From Nocardia lijiangensis NBRC 108240 (GTDB lineage Bacteria > Actinomycetota > Actinomycetes > Mycobacteriales > Mycobacteriaceae), in assembly GCF_001613045.1 (NCBI RefSeq), contig NZ_BDBP01000028.1, forward strand, positions 35,708-99,707: a stretch of 64,000 nt of DNA, in the 5' to 3' direction. The notes beneath the pieces are model-generated. The model had not been told where the DNA came from. It did not search any database and saw only the letters and a program-made list of their open reading frames with translations. The translations under genes and the position numbers were made by a program. Positions 52,234 through 61,913 of this stretch are shown piece after piece. Numbering within the stretch: the first letter of the stretch is position 1; each line of letters begins with the position of its first letter.

Positions 52234-52239
52234 AGTATA
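52234..52239 (-). promoter_or_regulatory. -10 box of leaderless exporter mRNA
   Basis: On the minus strand TATACT lies 6 bases before the ATG, with no ribosome-binding site, fitting leaderless transcription. A TTGCGG about 19 bases further upstream is a weak -35. Confidence 0.55.
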
Positions 52240-52706
52240 CGACCGCCCCGTACTGCCCCCGCAAGAGTCGACCACCCACGATCCCGCGGCCTGCAGCGTC
52301 GCGCGCCGTAATCCGACTACTCGAATGAAACCTGTGCTGAACAGCGTAAACGGTCGAACGGTAGCCACAGTCGGGTCGGCGAACCCGGCATCCGACACCC
52401 TTTACGGGCCGCCCGATTATGTCGGCCGGAGGAATTCGCGGTGTACTTCGCAATTCGAATCCGATCACATCGACACGGCTCTGTTATCGACTTTTGCGGT
52501 CCGATGTGCTCCATTTGTCGGTACCGGCGACATCCTCCTCGTATGAGGCGTCACCTGGTGGCTTTTGTGCAGATGATTCAGGTGTAAACAATTCGAACAG
52601 AGGAAATCCTCGACGAAATCCGGCATCGAGAGCCGCCGGATCGGCGAAATGGAATCCACATTTGCTCGTGCCGCTGACATCGCGCTCGCCCCGTCGCACA
52701 AGGGAT
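52240..52706. other. Intergenic stretch, lower GC, no gene recognised
   Basis: No coding frame with a start, ribosome site and family match. The DNA is less GC-rich than its surroundings (runs such as GTAAACGGTC, TTATCGAC, GTGTAAACAATTC) and may carry promoters for both sides. Confidence 0.5.
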
Positions 52707-54092
52707 TCAACGATCGCTTGCCCTACCTCCGGCCATGGTCACGGCTTCGTGTTCCATCACTTCGCTCGCCGCGCGCTCGCCCGAGCGAATGGCTCCGTCG
52801 ACCCAGCCGCACATGACAGCAGAGCTCTCGGTTCCGGCCCAGTGGATACGGCCGCACGGTTCGCGCAGGGCATGACCGAACTGTGTCAGCACGCCGGTCG
52901 GCGCGTGGCTCAGCATCCCGCCACCGGAGTAGCGCTCCACACTCCAGTTCTGCTCGACGTAGTCGAGGGGGACGCCGGCTTTGTCGCCGAACCGCTCGAC
53001 GAGCGCCGCGAGTACCGTTCTCCTCCGCTCGGCTTCGTCGAGTCGTCCAAGATGCCGCGCGTCGGGCCCCTCGGTGATGACACACAAGATCCCGGGTCGC
53101 CCGGTGTCCGTGCAGGCATCGATGGTGATGGTCGCCGGTGATCCCGGTGCGGCCGACTGTCCGGTCAATCCGTCGGCGCGCCAGAACGGTTCGTCGTACA
53201 CGGCGGCGATCTTGACGATCGAGCCGCTCGGCATCCGCTGATGCAGGAACGAACGATCGACCGGCAGCATCGGTTCGTACAGAATTTGGCTTGCGATCGC
53301 CAGGGGAACCGCCACGATCGCGCGGCGGGCCCGCACGGTCGAATCGTCGGAGCGGACCGTCACGCCGTCGGCGTCCTGATGGATGCGCCGGACCGGCTGT
53401 GACAGGTGGATCCAATCGCCGATCTCGGCCGCCATCGGACGGGAGATGGCGCCCATGCCTCCGACCGGCCGAGCATCTTGCGCGCCGTCCTTGATCCCCA
53501 AGACGAAGCCGGGTCCACCTCCCGACGCCATCTGATACAGCACGAAGAGCAATGACACCTCCGAGGCGGCGGAGGTGTACATGCCGGCGATCGCGGTCTC
53601 GAGGAGTTCGTGGGCGGGCTTGGACAGAACGTTGTCATTCAGCCACTGCGCCAGGCTGATTCGATCCCACTTGCCGGCATTCTTCGCGGCCCACGGCGCC
53701 TCGAGGGGAATCGACTTGCACATACGACCCAGCTCGAGAAGTACCGCGCCGAGGTTCATCGCGGCCCAAGGGCTCATCGTCCACGGAATCGTGCCCTCGT
53801 AGCGATGCTGCTTGCCGTCGACCACCATCATGGCCTCGCCGTCGGTGTACTGCTTGTAGCTCGATACCCCGAACTCGTTCATCAACGCGGAGATCCGGTC
53901 CTGCCCCGGCCCTATCCAGGCGCCGCCACGATCGATCCACGACCCGTCCGCGCGCACCTCGGTGAACGTGCGCCCGCCGAGCCGGTCGCGCGCTTCCAGC
54001 AGCGCCACCGACCGACCCGCCTGTTTCAGCCGCAGGGCGGCGGTCAATCCGGCAAATCCCCCACCAACTACGCAGTAGTCGACGTCTGTCAT
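52707..54092 (-). CDS. FAD-dependent amine oxidase (flavin monoamine oxidase family)
   Basis: A 461-residue amine oxidase of the monoamine/putrescine oxidase type. FAD-binding N-terminus CVVGGGFAGLTAALRLK and EARDRLGGRTF; C-terminal FAD motif GRIHWAGTESSAVMCGWVDGAIRSGERAA. These oxidise primary amines to aldehydes and H2O2. No signal peptide. Start ATG 54092 matches the family. Next to a thioesterase on the same strand at 176 bases, not obviously co-transcribed. Substrate (putrescine, tyramine or other) cannot be told. Confidence 0.9.
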   Translation of the reverse strand: MTDVDYCVVGGGFAGLTAALRLKQAGRSVALLEARDRLGGRTFTEVRADGSWIDRGGAWIGPGQDRISALMNEFGVSSYKQYTDGEAMMVVDGKQHRYEGTIPWTMSPWAAMNLGAVLLELGRMCKSIPLEAPWAAKNAGKWDRISLAQWLNDNVLSKPAHELLETAIAGMYTSAASEVSLLFVLYQMASGGGPGFVLGIKDGAQDARPVGGMGAISRPMAAEIGDWIHLSQPVRRIHQDADGVTVRSDDSTVRARRAIVAVPLAIASQILYEPMLPVDRSFLHQRMPSGSIVKIAAVYDEPFWRADGLTGQSAAPGSPATITIDACTDTGRPGILCVITEGPDARHLGRLDEAERRRTVLAALVERFGDKAGVPLDYVEQNWSVERYSGGGMLSHAPTGVLTQFGHALREPCGRIHWAGTESSAVMCGWVDGAIRSGERAASEVMEHEAVTMAGGRASDR

Positions 54093-54268
54093 GGCGCGCC
54101 GCCTTCGTGTCGAAGTTCTGTGCGAGGCCGCGTGCGGCCGGGCGCACTACTTGCCGCACCCGTGACGCGACGGGTGCACATCGCCTTCGATCAGGCTCGA
54201 GCGTCGAATATTCAGCAATTCTATAGCAAACGTGAAGTCGAATCCGGGGGCGGCGAACTCCTCCAGCG

Positions 54269-55084
54269 TCAGCGCGGTTCGCCGGCGAGCGCAGCGGTCG
54301 TAGTGGTTGTGAAGTCGATTTGGCGACGCGCGTTGGACAGCGTGGTCACCACGCAGGTGCCGACGGGGCCGGTGCGGTCGTAGAGGGTGGCGCTGCCGAT
54401 GGAAATGCCGCCGGCGGCGATGGTGTTGTCGGCACGTAGCCCGAGTTCGTAGCCGACCGGGAGCCGGGAGAGGGTCACGGTGACGTCGGCGTTGATGTAG
54501 CCGGCACCTTCCGATCCCCAGTGGCACACGTGGTTGGTGGCGTCGCCGAGGATCGCGGCGCGCTGGAACGGGGTGATCGGCTCACCGTCCACCAGCGGCG
54601 GCAGGCTGTGCCAGGAGACCTTGCGTTCGGCGTTCTGATTCGCCGCATAATCGGAAGTCCAGTCGCGCTCACCGCTTTTGAACAGCGGCGGCGACCCGTC
54701 CGGGGACACGCATCCTTCCGGAGGAGCCGGCAGATCTTCGACCGGGCTCCACACCTGCCCTGGAGGCTCGGCGCCGGTGGTCAGGAAGACCGCCGACGCC
54801 CGGGCACGTTCCTGGCCGTCTTGGACCAGGGCGGCATCGACGACGGCGATTCGCGAGCCCTGGCGGACGACCTTGCTGCGCATGTCGAACGCTTCGTTGG
54901 CCACCGGCTGGTACAGGTCCACCGTCAGCCGAGCCGGGACGAACCCGTCGGGGCAGTGGGCCTCGAGCTCGCGAGCCAGCAGACCGCATATGCCTGTTCC
55001 GCTCTGCTTGTCCGGTGCCCATGGACTGACCGCCAGCTTCTCGGCCACGAGCTGGTCGCCCTGTCCGACGAAGAAACTCACCAT
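54269..55084 (-). CDS. TesB-like acyl-CoA thioesterase (double hotdog)
   Basis: A 271-residue tandem hotdog protein. First half PWAPDKQSGTGICGLLAREL and RLTVDLYQPV; second half HSLPPLVDGEPITPFQRAA and YINADVTVTLSRLPVGYELGL, the usual TesB/4-HBT2 split. Such proteins hydrolyse acyl-CoA thioesters. Start ATG 55084. No neighbour identifies the substrate; it could recycle CoA in fatty-acid or polyketide metabolism. Confidence 0.82.
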   Translation of the reverse strand: MVSFFVGQGDQLVAEKLAVSPWAPDKQSGTGICGLLARELEAHCPDGFVPARLTVDLYQPVANEAFDMRSKVVRQGSRIAVVDAALVQDGQERARASAVFLTTGAEPPGQVWSPVEDLPAPPEGCVSPDGSPPLFKSGERDWTSDYAANQNAERKVSWHSLPPLVDGEPITPFQRAAILGDATNHVCHWGSEGAGYINADVTVTLSRLPVGYELGLRADNTIAAGGISIGSATLYDRTGPVGTCVVTTLSNARRQIDFTTTTTAALAGEPR

Positions 55085-55494
55085 TGTGTTGATTCCCCTG
55101 ACCGTCTGCTCTACCCCAGAAGTGGAACACGTTACAGGTGAAAGGCTGGCGCGGTACGCCGGTCCGCGGCGTCGGCCGGATCGGCGTACCGCCGGTTCGG
55201 GGAACGCGGGAATCGCGGTGGCGTAGCGGTCTTGGAGTTCGTCGAATGCGTCTTCGGCATGGCGATGGCCGCGATGCCACGGACGGGCTCGACGGAGGCG
55301 GCGGGGTGGCTCGCTTGCGGGTCGCCGACAGGCCCGGCCGACCGCGAATCGGCGGCATGGCGGAGACTTGCGCCAAGCCGGGAATTGGCACCATTGGCAT
55401 TGGCGGCGCGGGAAGCTGCGGCAGCGCCGGAATCACGGGCAGCGCAGGCTGGCGATCTGACGACCCTTACTGGGCGGTGCGAATTAGCTTGTCG
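55085..55494. other. Intergenic stretch, no gene recognised
   Basis: Frames here are G/C-skewed shadows lacking ribosome sites, including a proline-rich minus-strand frame around 55250-55436. Nothing convincingly coding; promoter for the thioesterase is expected near 55090. Confidence 0.5.
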
Positions 55495-56004
55495 TCAGGG
55501 AATGTTCGTCTGTCGCGTGGGCAGTGGATTGGCCCGAGCGGAGAGTGCCTGACGGGCGTTGCGGCGTCGGGTGGCATACGGCAGCGCGAACATGTAGAGC
55601 CCGGAGAACAGGAGGGCGGCGAGCGGGAGCAGCGGAAGGTAGGACACCCAGACGATCGGCTCCGCTTGCGCCAAGGCGACGACAGTGGCGAGAACGGTCG
55701 AGACAAAGGCAATGGCCGACCACCGGTGCAGCTGCCGGACCCGCTGGGTCGCCGGGCGACTTCCGGCGGTAACGACCTGCCGAGGCGGGACATCCGCGGC
55801 TCGTCGGCCGCGCCACCTGGTGGTGTACGACACCATGAGTATGTAGAGGCCGGAAAGGAGCAGCAAGGCGAGCGGGGGCAGTGGAAAGTAGGACACCCAA
55901 ACCGGACTCTGCAACGCCAAGGCGACGACGGTGATGACGAGGGTCACCGTGAAGGTAATGGCCAGCCACCGGTGCATCTGCCGAACCTGCTTGTTCCAGC
56001 GCAT
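55495..56004 (-). CDS. Four-TM membrane protein made of two tandem repeats
   Basis: A 169-residue hypothetical protein of two ~65-residue repeats. Repeat one is RQMHRWLAITFTVTLVITVV...ALQSPVWVSYFPL...LLSGLYILMVSYTTRW; repeat two is RQLHRWSAIAFVSTVLATVV...AQAEPIVWVSYLPL...LFSGLYMFALPYATRR. Each has two TM segments, so four in all. The pattern RxxHRWxAI opening each repeat is basic and aromatic. No family known to me; it looks like an in-frame duplication of a two-TM protein. ATG 56004 has GGAGGAGG 5 bases upstream. Confidence 0.75.
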   Translation of the reverse strand: MRWNKQVRQMHRWLAITFTVTLVITVVALALQSPVWVSYFPLPPLALLLLSGLYILMVSYTTRWRGRRAADVPPRQVVTAGSRPATQRVRQLHRWSAIAFVSTVLATVVALAQAEPIVWVSYLPLLPLAALLFSGLYMFALPYATRRRNARQALSARANPLPTRQTNIP

Positions 56005-56465
56005 GGAGTCCTCCTCCGACTTCGGGCGACCCGTGGCCCGGCGATCTGCCGGGTGGACGTCGATGAAAAAGACGTTAGCTACGGCTTGGTGATCAGCGCT
56101 TCTCGATTCCTGATCGTTCTGAGGTACCTGTTCCATGCCGGTGGCACGTGCGGTGTCGCGCACAAAGGACCCGGGGTTCTTCAGGATAGCTACGACGTGG
56201 CAACACTTGGCGTCACCAGCGGTCCACGGTCGGGTGTCGGGATCTGCTGGGCGCGCATCACTACGAACGTCACTTCGCCGAGGGCACGCACACTGCTACC
56301 GACCCGGGCCAAGGTAGCGCTGAAGCCGTGACACGATCCCGCCGCTGAAGCGCTTCGCCTCCGGGGCAGGAACCGGACTGGTACGGCGATCTGCCCTGCC
56401 GCCTCGGCCAGGGACTCGTGGTCTCTCTACACCGAAGACTGCCGCGATGATCCGAGGCTCGGTAG
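56005..56465. other. Intergenic stretch, no gene recognised
   Basis: Nothing convincingly coding. A 6-bp inverted repeat (GATCAG...CTGATC) near 56090 lies upstream of the duplicated membrane gene. Confidence 0.5.
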
Positions 56466-57233
56466 TCAGCCGCTCGACTCGAGGGCATCGTCGAGCACCG
56501 CGTCGCGGTCACGTCGTGCGCCATCCGGCGCTGCGTCGCGCTCGCTCCGCGCACCACGGGCCCGCCAGCTCCGATATCCGCGATGGACGGTGAAGGCTCC
56601 GATGATCGCGGTGGCGCACCACACCGCGATCGCGCTATAGGCCAGCGGCGCCGACAGTTCACCGATCGACGCGCCGAACGCGGTGTAGACGAACGCGCGC
56701 GGTGCCGATCCGATGAACGCACCGATGGCCATCTGCCACAACGGAATTCCGAAAGCGCCGAACACGTACGACGCCAGCGCATCCGAGATACCCGGGACGA
56801 ATCGCTGCCCGACGACGGCCCAGAGACCGCGCCGCTCGATCTGCGCGTCGATGCGCGCGGCACGTTCCGCGCCGAGCAACTCCCGTGCACTCTCACGGCC
56901 CGCTCGCTGCCCGAGGAAGCTGGTGATGATCGCTGTGCCGGTCGCCGAGCCGATGGTCACGAACGTCCCGACCAACGGCCCGAAGAGCAGACCGCTCCCC
57001 GCGGCCAGAAGCGGGCCGGGAACGAAGATGGCGCCGAGAACGGCCGACACACCGACGTAGACCAACGGCGCCGCAGGGCCCGTCGCCGCGACCATACTGC
57101 GCACGCCCTCGATATCGATCACCCGCGCAACGGCGACGAGATAGAATATCCCGAGCAGGAACGCGACGCACAACGCGAGCCGCACGATGTGCCGCCGTCG
57201 GCTGATAGGGGAGAAGGTGCTGTTGTCGGGCAT
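56466..57233 (-). CDS. VTT (TVP38/TMEM64, DedA superfamily) membrane protein
   Basis: A 255-residue protein with the VTT/SNARE-associated fold: VYVGVSAVLGAIFVPGPLL, LLFGPLVGTFVTIGSATGTAI and RRGLWAVVGQRFVPGISD, the last matching the family G-x-x-R-x-x-P motif. DedA/VTT proteins act in membrane lipid flipping or undecaprenyl phosphate recycling. The C-terminal ~35 residues are charged and low-complexity. Start ATG 57233. No operon partner. Confidence 0.88.
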   Translation of the reverse strand: MPDNSTFSPISRRRHIVRLALCVAFLLGIFYLVAVARVIDIEGVRSMVAATGPAAPLVYVGVSAVLGAIFVPGPLLAAGSGLLFGPLVGTFVTIGSATGTAIITSFLGQRAGRESARELLGAERAARIDAQIERRGLWAVVGQRFVPGISDALASYVFGAFGIPLWQMAIGAFIGSAPRAFVYTAFGASIGELSAPLAYSAIAVWCATAIIGAFTVHRGYRSWRARGARSERDAAPDGARRDRDAVLDDALESSG

Positions 57234-57372
57234 GGTGAGTGCAATCCTGCCGCACGCCGACCCAGCTCTCGAATCGACCCGGACGCGGTGCGCCCGCCAG
57301 TACCCGGGCAGGCTATTCGGTGACCTCGGCGATCGAGGGCGCGGCGCAGGTGGGCGCGTGCAGGCGAAGATC

Positions 57373-58314
57373 TCAGCGGCGGCTGAAACCGGCCCGATAA
57401 GCGCTGGGCGTCAGGCCGTTCCGGCGGACCATGTGCTGGCGCAGCGACTCGGCGCTGCCGAGTCCGGAGCGACGAGCGACCTCGTTCATCGGCAGATCGG
57501 TGACTTCGAGTAGCTCCCTGGCCCGATCGACGCGCTGGTGCAGCAGCCATTGCCGCGGGCTCAGCCCGGTTTCGGCACGGAATCGCCTGGTCAAGGTTCG
57601 GGTGCTCAGGTGCGCGTAGGCCGCGAGCTCGCGCAGTGTCAGCGGTTCGTCGAGTCGCTGCACCGCCCACTCCCGGGTGGCCGCCAGCGACTCCCCGTTC
57701 TCGGGCGGCAGGGGAGTCTCGATGAACTGTGCCTGACCACCCGCCCGGACCGGCGCCACCACCGCGAGCCGGGCGACCGCATTGGCGACCGCCGCACCGT
57801 AATCACTGCGCACCAAGTGCAGGCACAGGTCGATTCCCGCGGCCAGGCCTGCCGAGGTCAGCACCTGGCCGTCGTCGACGAACAGCACGTCCGGGCACAG
57901 CCGCACCGCGGGGAACCGCTCGCGCATCTCCTGTGAATAGAGCCAGTAGGTGGTCGCCGGGCGATCGTCGAGCAATCCGGCCTGCGCCAGCACGAACGCG
58001 CCCGTGCAGATGGACGCGATCCGGGTACCCGACGCGGCGCGGTCGCGCAGCGCGTCGAGCACACGGGGATCGCCCTCCGCGCGGCTTCCGGTACCGGTCA
58101 CGACGATCGTGTCGGCGGTCGTGAGCGCATCGAGGCCGTGCTCGATCACCACCGACATGCCGAGCAGGCTGGGCACCGTTCCTGGATCGGGTGTGCACAG
58201 CACCACCTGGTACCCGGGCATGCCGTCCACCCGCACGGCGGGGAAGAGCATCTCGGGAATCGACAGGTCGAAAGTGGTCACCGGAGGGATGGCGAGAACC
58301 GCGATGGTGTGCAT
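57373..58314 (-). CDS. GlxA-family AraC regulator (second copy)
   Basis: A 313-residue DJ-1/PfpI plus AraC regulator. Sensor: IVVTGTGSRAEGDP, IASICTGAFVLAQAGLLDD (Cys at the elbow). DNA-binding: LAAYAHLSTRTLTRRFRAET and EVARRSGLGSAESLRQHMVR, ending SAYRAGF. Similar to the copy at 16169. Divergent from an epimerase-like gene, so it probably regulates that gene, which is a common pair in actinobacteria. Confidence 0.9.
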   Translation of the reverse strand: MHTIAVLAIPPVTTFDLSIPEMLFPAVRVDGMPGYQVVLCTPDPGTVPSLLGMSVVIEHGLDALTTADTIVVTGTGSRAEGDPRVLDALRDRAASGTRIASICTGAFVLAQAGLLDDRPATTYWLYSQEMRERFPAVRLCPDVLFVDDGQVLTSAGLAAGIDLCLHLVRSDYGAAVANAVARLAVVAPVRAGGQAQFIETPLPPENGESLAATREWAVQRLDEPLTLRELAAYAHLSTRTLTRRFRAETGLSPRQWLLHQRVDRARELLEVTDLPMNEVARRSGLGSAESLRQHMVRRNGLTPSAYRAGFSRR

Positions 58315-58425
58315 GGCTCGATCCTTGGGATGTATGGCATTTCAGCCACTACTGTAATCGGCCCGTGCTCGGCAAGGTTGTCGATGCGGCCGACGTCCGA
58401 GGGCCGCTTCCGAGGAGGAGAACAC

Positions 58426-59346
58426 ATGTCTGTGCATGTCGTCGCGGGTGCGGGTAGCACCGGCAGCCGGGCCGCCCTGCTGCTCGCCGAGGCCGGTGAG
58501 CAGGTGCGCTTGGTCAGCCGTCGCGGACTCGGTCCCGACCATCCACGCATCGAGAAGGTCACCGGAGACACCACCGATGCCGACCGGCTCACCGAACTGA
58601 CCGAGGGCGCAACCACTCTCATCAACACCACCTGGCCCCCGTACAACCGCTGGCCCGCCGGCTTCCCACCCATCGCCGAGGCGGTGCTGACCGCGGCCGA
58701 ACGCACCGGCGCAAGCTACGTGTCGCTGAGCAACAGCTACGGATACGGCCACGTCGACGGCCCGATGGCCGAGAACTCCGCCCTGGCCCCGGTGTCGGTG
58801 AAAGGCGCTGTGCGAGCGCAGATATGGCTGGACGCGCTGGCGGCACACGAGGCGGGGCGAGTCCGCGTCACCGAGGTGCGTGCCTCGACCTACCTCGGCG
58901 CCGGGGCTCAGTCGGCCTACACGATCCTGGCCGCGCCGCGGATACTCGCGGGCGAACCCGCCGCCTTCCCAGGCGATCTCGATGTACCGAAGACCTGGTC
59001 GTCCGTCGATGACGTCGCACGCACCCTGGTCACCGTCGCCCTCGACGATCGGTCGTGGGGCCGCGCCTGGCATGTGCCGTCGTCACAGCTGTCGGTGCGC
59101 GAGCTGAGCGAGCGCATCGCCGCGGCTGCGGGCGCTCCCGCACCACGCCTGAGCCCGCTGTCCTTGGTGGACGTCGCGTGGGCTGGGCGGACCGATCCGA
59201 TCGTGGCCGAGCTCGTCGAGATGTTCTATGCGCTAGAACATCCCGACGTGCTGGATGCGACTCTCACCGAACAGACCTTCGGCCTGTCCGCGACCTCAGT
59301 CGACACCGTGATCGCCGACACTATCGGCGGCCTCGTCGCCGTGTGA
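58426..59346 (+). CDS. NAD(P)-binding epimerase/NmrA-like protein
   Basis: A 306-residue extended-SDR Rossmann protein. VVAGAGSTGSRAALLLAEAG is the cofactor loop, then VSLSNSYGYGHVDGPMAEN, with a Tyr at the SDR position. The last third carries the substrate domain. Members include NmrA-type redox sensors and epimerases. ATG 58426 has GAGGAGGAG 6 bases upstream. Faces the GlxA regulator (111 bases). No indication of sugar substrate. Confidence 0.83.
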   Translation: MSVHVVAGAGSTGSRAALLLAEAGEQVRLVSRRGLGPDHPRIEKVTGDTTDADRLTELTEGATTLINTTWPPYNRWPAGFPPIAEAVLTAAERTGASYVSLSNSYGYGHVDGPMAENSALAPVSVKGAVRAQIWLDALAAHEAGRVRVTEVRASTYLGAGAQSAYTILAAPRILAGEPAAFPGDLDVPKTWSSVDDVARTLVTVALDDRSWGRAWHVPSSQLSVRELSERIAAAAGAPAPRLSPLSLVDVAWAGRTDPIVAELVEMFYALEHPDVLDATLTEQTFGLSATSVDTVIADTIGGLVAV

Positions 59347-59364
59347 GCGCACGGCCGGGCCGAA

Positions 59365-61539
59365 CTACGACCCCGCCTCTGCGCGAACTCGAACCTTCTC
59401 GACAATCGAACGCGAGCGGCGGGGCGCCCACCAATTCCACGTTCCGGCGACACGCATGAGGGCGGGGACCAGAATCATGCGGATCAAGGTGGCATCGACC
59501 AGCACCGCTAGGATCAGCCCGAATCCCAGCATGCGCATGAGAGACACGCCGCTGGTGGCGATACCGGCGAACACCAAAGCCATGAGCGCAGCGGCGGCGG
59601 TCACCACCCGGCCGGATCTGGCCAGTCCGATCGCCACGGCGGCGTCGCTGTCGGCTCGGGTCCGTCCGGAGTTGCGCCATTCCTCGGTGAACCGGGTGAG
59701 CAGAAAGACTTCGTAGTCCATGGACAAACCGAAGGCGATGCAGAACACCAATACCGGCACCGAGGGCCCGGTGTATCCGGTGGTGGTCGTCCCGAGGCCG
59801 CCCAGATGCCCGTCCTGGAATATCCAGACCGTTGCGCCGAATGTCGCCGCCAGCGACAAGACGTTCAGCGCCAAGGCTTTCAGGGGAAGCAGCACACTGC
59901 CGGTCAACAGGAACAACAGAACGAATGTCGTGATCGCGATCCAGGCCAACGTCTTCGGGAAGCCCGACACGATCCCCGTCGCCGCATCGTCGGTCTGCTG
60001 CGCCAGCCCGCCGAACAGGGAGTCTGCCGGGGCGTCGACGTTCCGCAAGGTCTCGAGTTGTTTCCTGGCTTCCGGGGAGTACGGGTCGAGCGGTGTCATC
60101 ACGGTGAGGTGCGCCGTGTAATGCGTTGCGGCCCGGGGGTCTCCAGGACCGACCGATTGCCCACCCGCGAATACGCCCGCCGAGCTGACCACCGCTCGGA
60201 CGTCCGGGACGAGGGACAGTGCGGTGGCGTAGGAGCCGATGCTGCTGTTGTCGTTCGCGCCGGGACCGGAAAGGACGATGTGCACGGTGCCGGTGGCGTT
60301 CTGATCGAATCGCTCCCGAAGGAGGTCGCCCACCCGATGGGCCTCGGCGGACTCGGGCAGAACGCGATCGTCCGACAAGCCGATCTGCAGCCCCGCGATC
60401 GGGGCACCGGCGAGCAGCAAGACCGCGAGGACCGGTAACGCGAAGAGCGCGGGACGCCGTTGCACCGCAACCGCCACGCGGTAGAGCGGCGTCGACTCCG
60501 CGGCCGTGCTCTCCTGCAACGGCTTGCGATTGATCCGTGAGCCGAATACCGCCAGCAGTGCCGGAACACAGGTGATCGCCAGGACGATCGAGAGCGCGAC
60601 GACCGCGGCTCCCGCGAACCCGATGGACTTCAACAGCATCATCGGGAACAGCGACATGCCGAGCAACGCGATCGTGACGGTGATCCCGGAGTAAAGGATC
60701 GCACGGCCGCCGTTGCGCATTGCGATCGCGATGGCGGTCGTCTGATCACGACCGCGACCCACCTCTTCGCGGTAGCGGCCGATGATCAGCAGCGAGTAGT
60801 CGATCGCGAGAGCGAGTCCGAGGGCCGTGGCGACGTTGAGCGCGAACACCGACAATTCGGTGATCAAGGTGAGTAGGAACAGAACGGCCGTGGTGCCGAC
60901 GATCGCGAAGATCCCGACGACAACCGGTATCGCGGCGGCGACAGCACTTCTCAGGAACCAGACCAGAAGCAGGAAGGTCAGCGGCACGACGATCGCCTCT
61001 GCCAGGAGGATGTCCCGCTGGGCCTGGGCGCTGATCTCGAACAGCGCCATGGCTTGGCCACCGGCGGTTACCGTGACGCCGTCGATGTCGCGAACGTGAC
61101 GGGCGGCGATCTCCTCGGCGGTGTGTTGCACTTCGTTGTCGTTTCCCGACAACGTCGCGACCACCAAGCCGATTCGTCCGTCGCGGCTGAGCAACTGCGC
61201 CGTTATCTGGGCGTCCGACCACGGAGCGACCACCGATTCGACGCGCGGGTCGGCCTTCAGGTCGTCGATTATCTCGCCTGCCACGACTGTGGCACGCGAT
61301 TCCATCGCCCCGGAGGCGGATTCGATCGCGAAGATCAACTGCATGCTCGAGAGCCCGAAGTCGGCGGCCAGTATCTCGCCCGCCTGCGCCGACTCGGCGG
61401 CCGGGTCGAGATAGCCGCCCGCGGATAATCGTTCGGAGGCGGACGAACCGATCACTCCGAAAAGTACGAAGGCCAGTGCCGCCAACGCCAGCACGGTCTT
61501 GGGCGCGCGGATCGCGAATTCCGTCAGACGTGTGATCAT
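59365..61539 (-). CDS. MMPL-family RND transporter
   Basis: A 724-residue MmpL-type RND exporter: 12 TM segments in two halves, proton-relay Asp in LALAIDYSLLIIGRYREEVG and FGLSMDYEVFLLTRFTEEWR, both with the D-Y pair in TM4 and TM10. N-terminal MITRLTEFAIRAPKTVLALA. MmpL proteins export cell-envelope lipids or siderophores, often with a PKS or FadD nearby. Start ATG 61539 was chosen; the longer frame has no family match. Convergent with the epimerase-like gene. Confidence 0.93.
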   Translation of the reverse strand: MITRLTEFAIRAPKTVLALAALAFVLFGVIGSSASERLSAGGYLDPAAESAQAGEILAADFGLSSMQLIFAIESASGAMESRATVVAGEIIDDLKADPRVESVVAPWSDAQITAQLLSRDGRIGLVVATLSGNDNEVQHTAEEIAARHVRDIDGVTVTAGGQAMALFEISAQAQRDILLAEAIVVPLTFLLLVWFLRSAVAAAIPVVVGIFAIVGTTAVLFLLTLITELSVFALNVATALGLALAIDYSLLIIGRYREEVGRGRDQTTAIAIAMRNGGRAILYSGITVTIALLGMSLFPMMLLKSIGFAGAAVVALSIVLAITCVPALLAVFGSRINRKPLQESTAAESTPLYRVAVAVQRRPALFALPVLAVLLLAGAPIAGLQIGLSDDRVLPESAEAHRVGDLLRERFDQNATGTVHIVLSGPGANDNSSIGSYATALSLVPDVRAVVSSAGVFAGGQSVGPGDPRAATHYTAHLTVMTPLDPYSPEARKQLETLRNVDAPADSLFGGLAQQTDDAATGIVSGFPKTLAWIAITTFVLLFLLTGSVLLPLKALALNVLSLAATFGATVWIFQDGHLGGLGTTTTGYTGPSVPVLVFCIAFGLSMDYEVFLLTRFTEEWRNSGRTRADSDAAVAIGLARSGRVVTAAAALMALVFAGIATSGVSLMRMLGFGLILAVLVDATLIRMILVPALMRVAGTWNWWAPRRSRSIVEKVRVRAEAGS

Positions 61540-61913
61540 TGCGGCGACCGCCGTTCGCGACTGCCGACAGATGCCGCGACTGCCGGTGCGATGTGCATTC
61601 CGGTCGAGATCGCACGGCTCATACTCATGACGCAGGTCAACGAGATCCCCCCTGGCAAGGTTCTGGACGAACGAGAAGATCGTAGCCGGTTGGTTCGGCG
61701 TGATCCCCGAGTTTCGCCGAATGGTTCCGTGGTGGCGGAGAATGTTTGAATTCCGGTCGGCACGGGTATGTTCGCCCCCGTGATGCCCGCCGCGCGGACC
61801 GGTTCGACTCATCGCTACCCGAACAGCCCGCGCTGTGGGATGATCATCGCCGAGCTACGAAGATCGTGAAACGACGCGGCCGGGATGGCCGCCACAGGGA
61901 GGGATCAGGCAGT
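61540..61913. other. Divergent intergenic region, no gene recognised
   Basis: Promoter region between MMPL and DUF4442 genes. No coding frame with a start and ribosome site that fits known families. Confidence 0.5.

Noticed and set aside
55138..56331. A ~400-codon plus-strand frame through the duplicated membrane gene
   Set aside because: Gly/Arg-rich, no motifs, and the opposite strand gene has a strong ribosome site and repeats.
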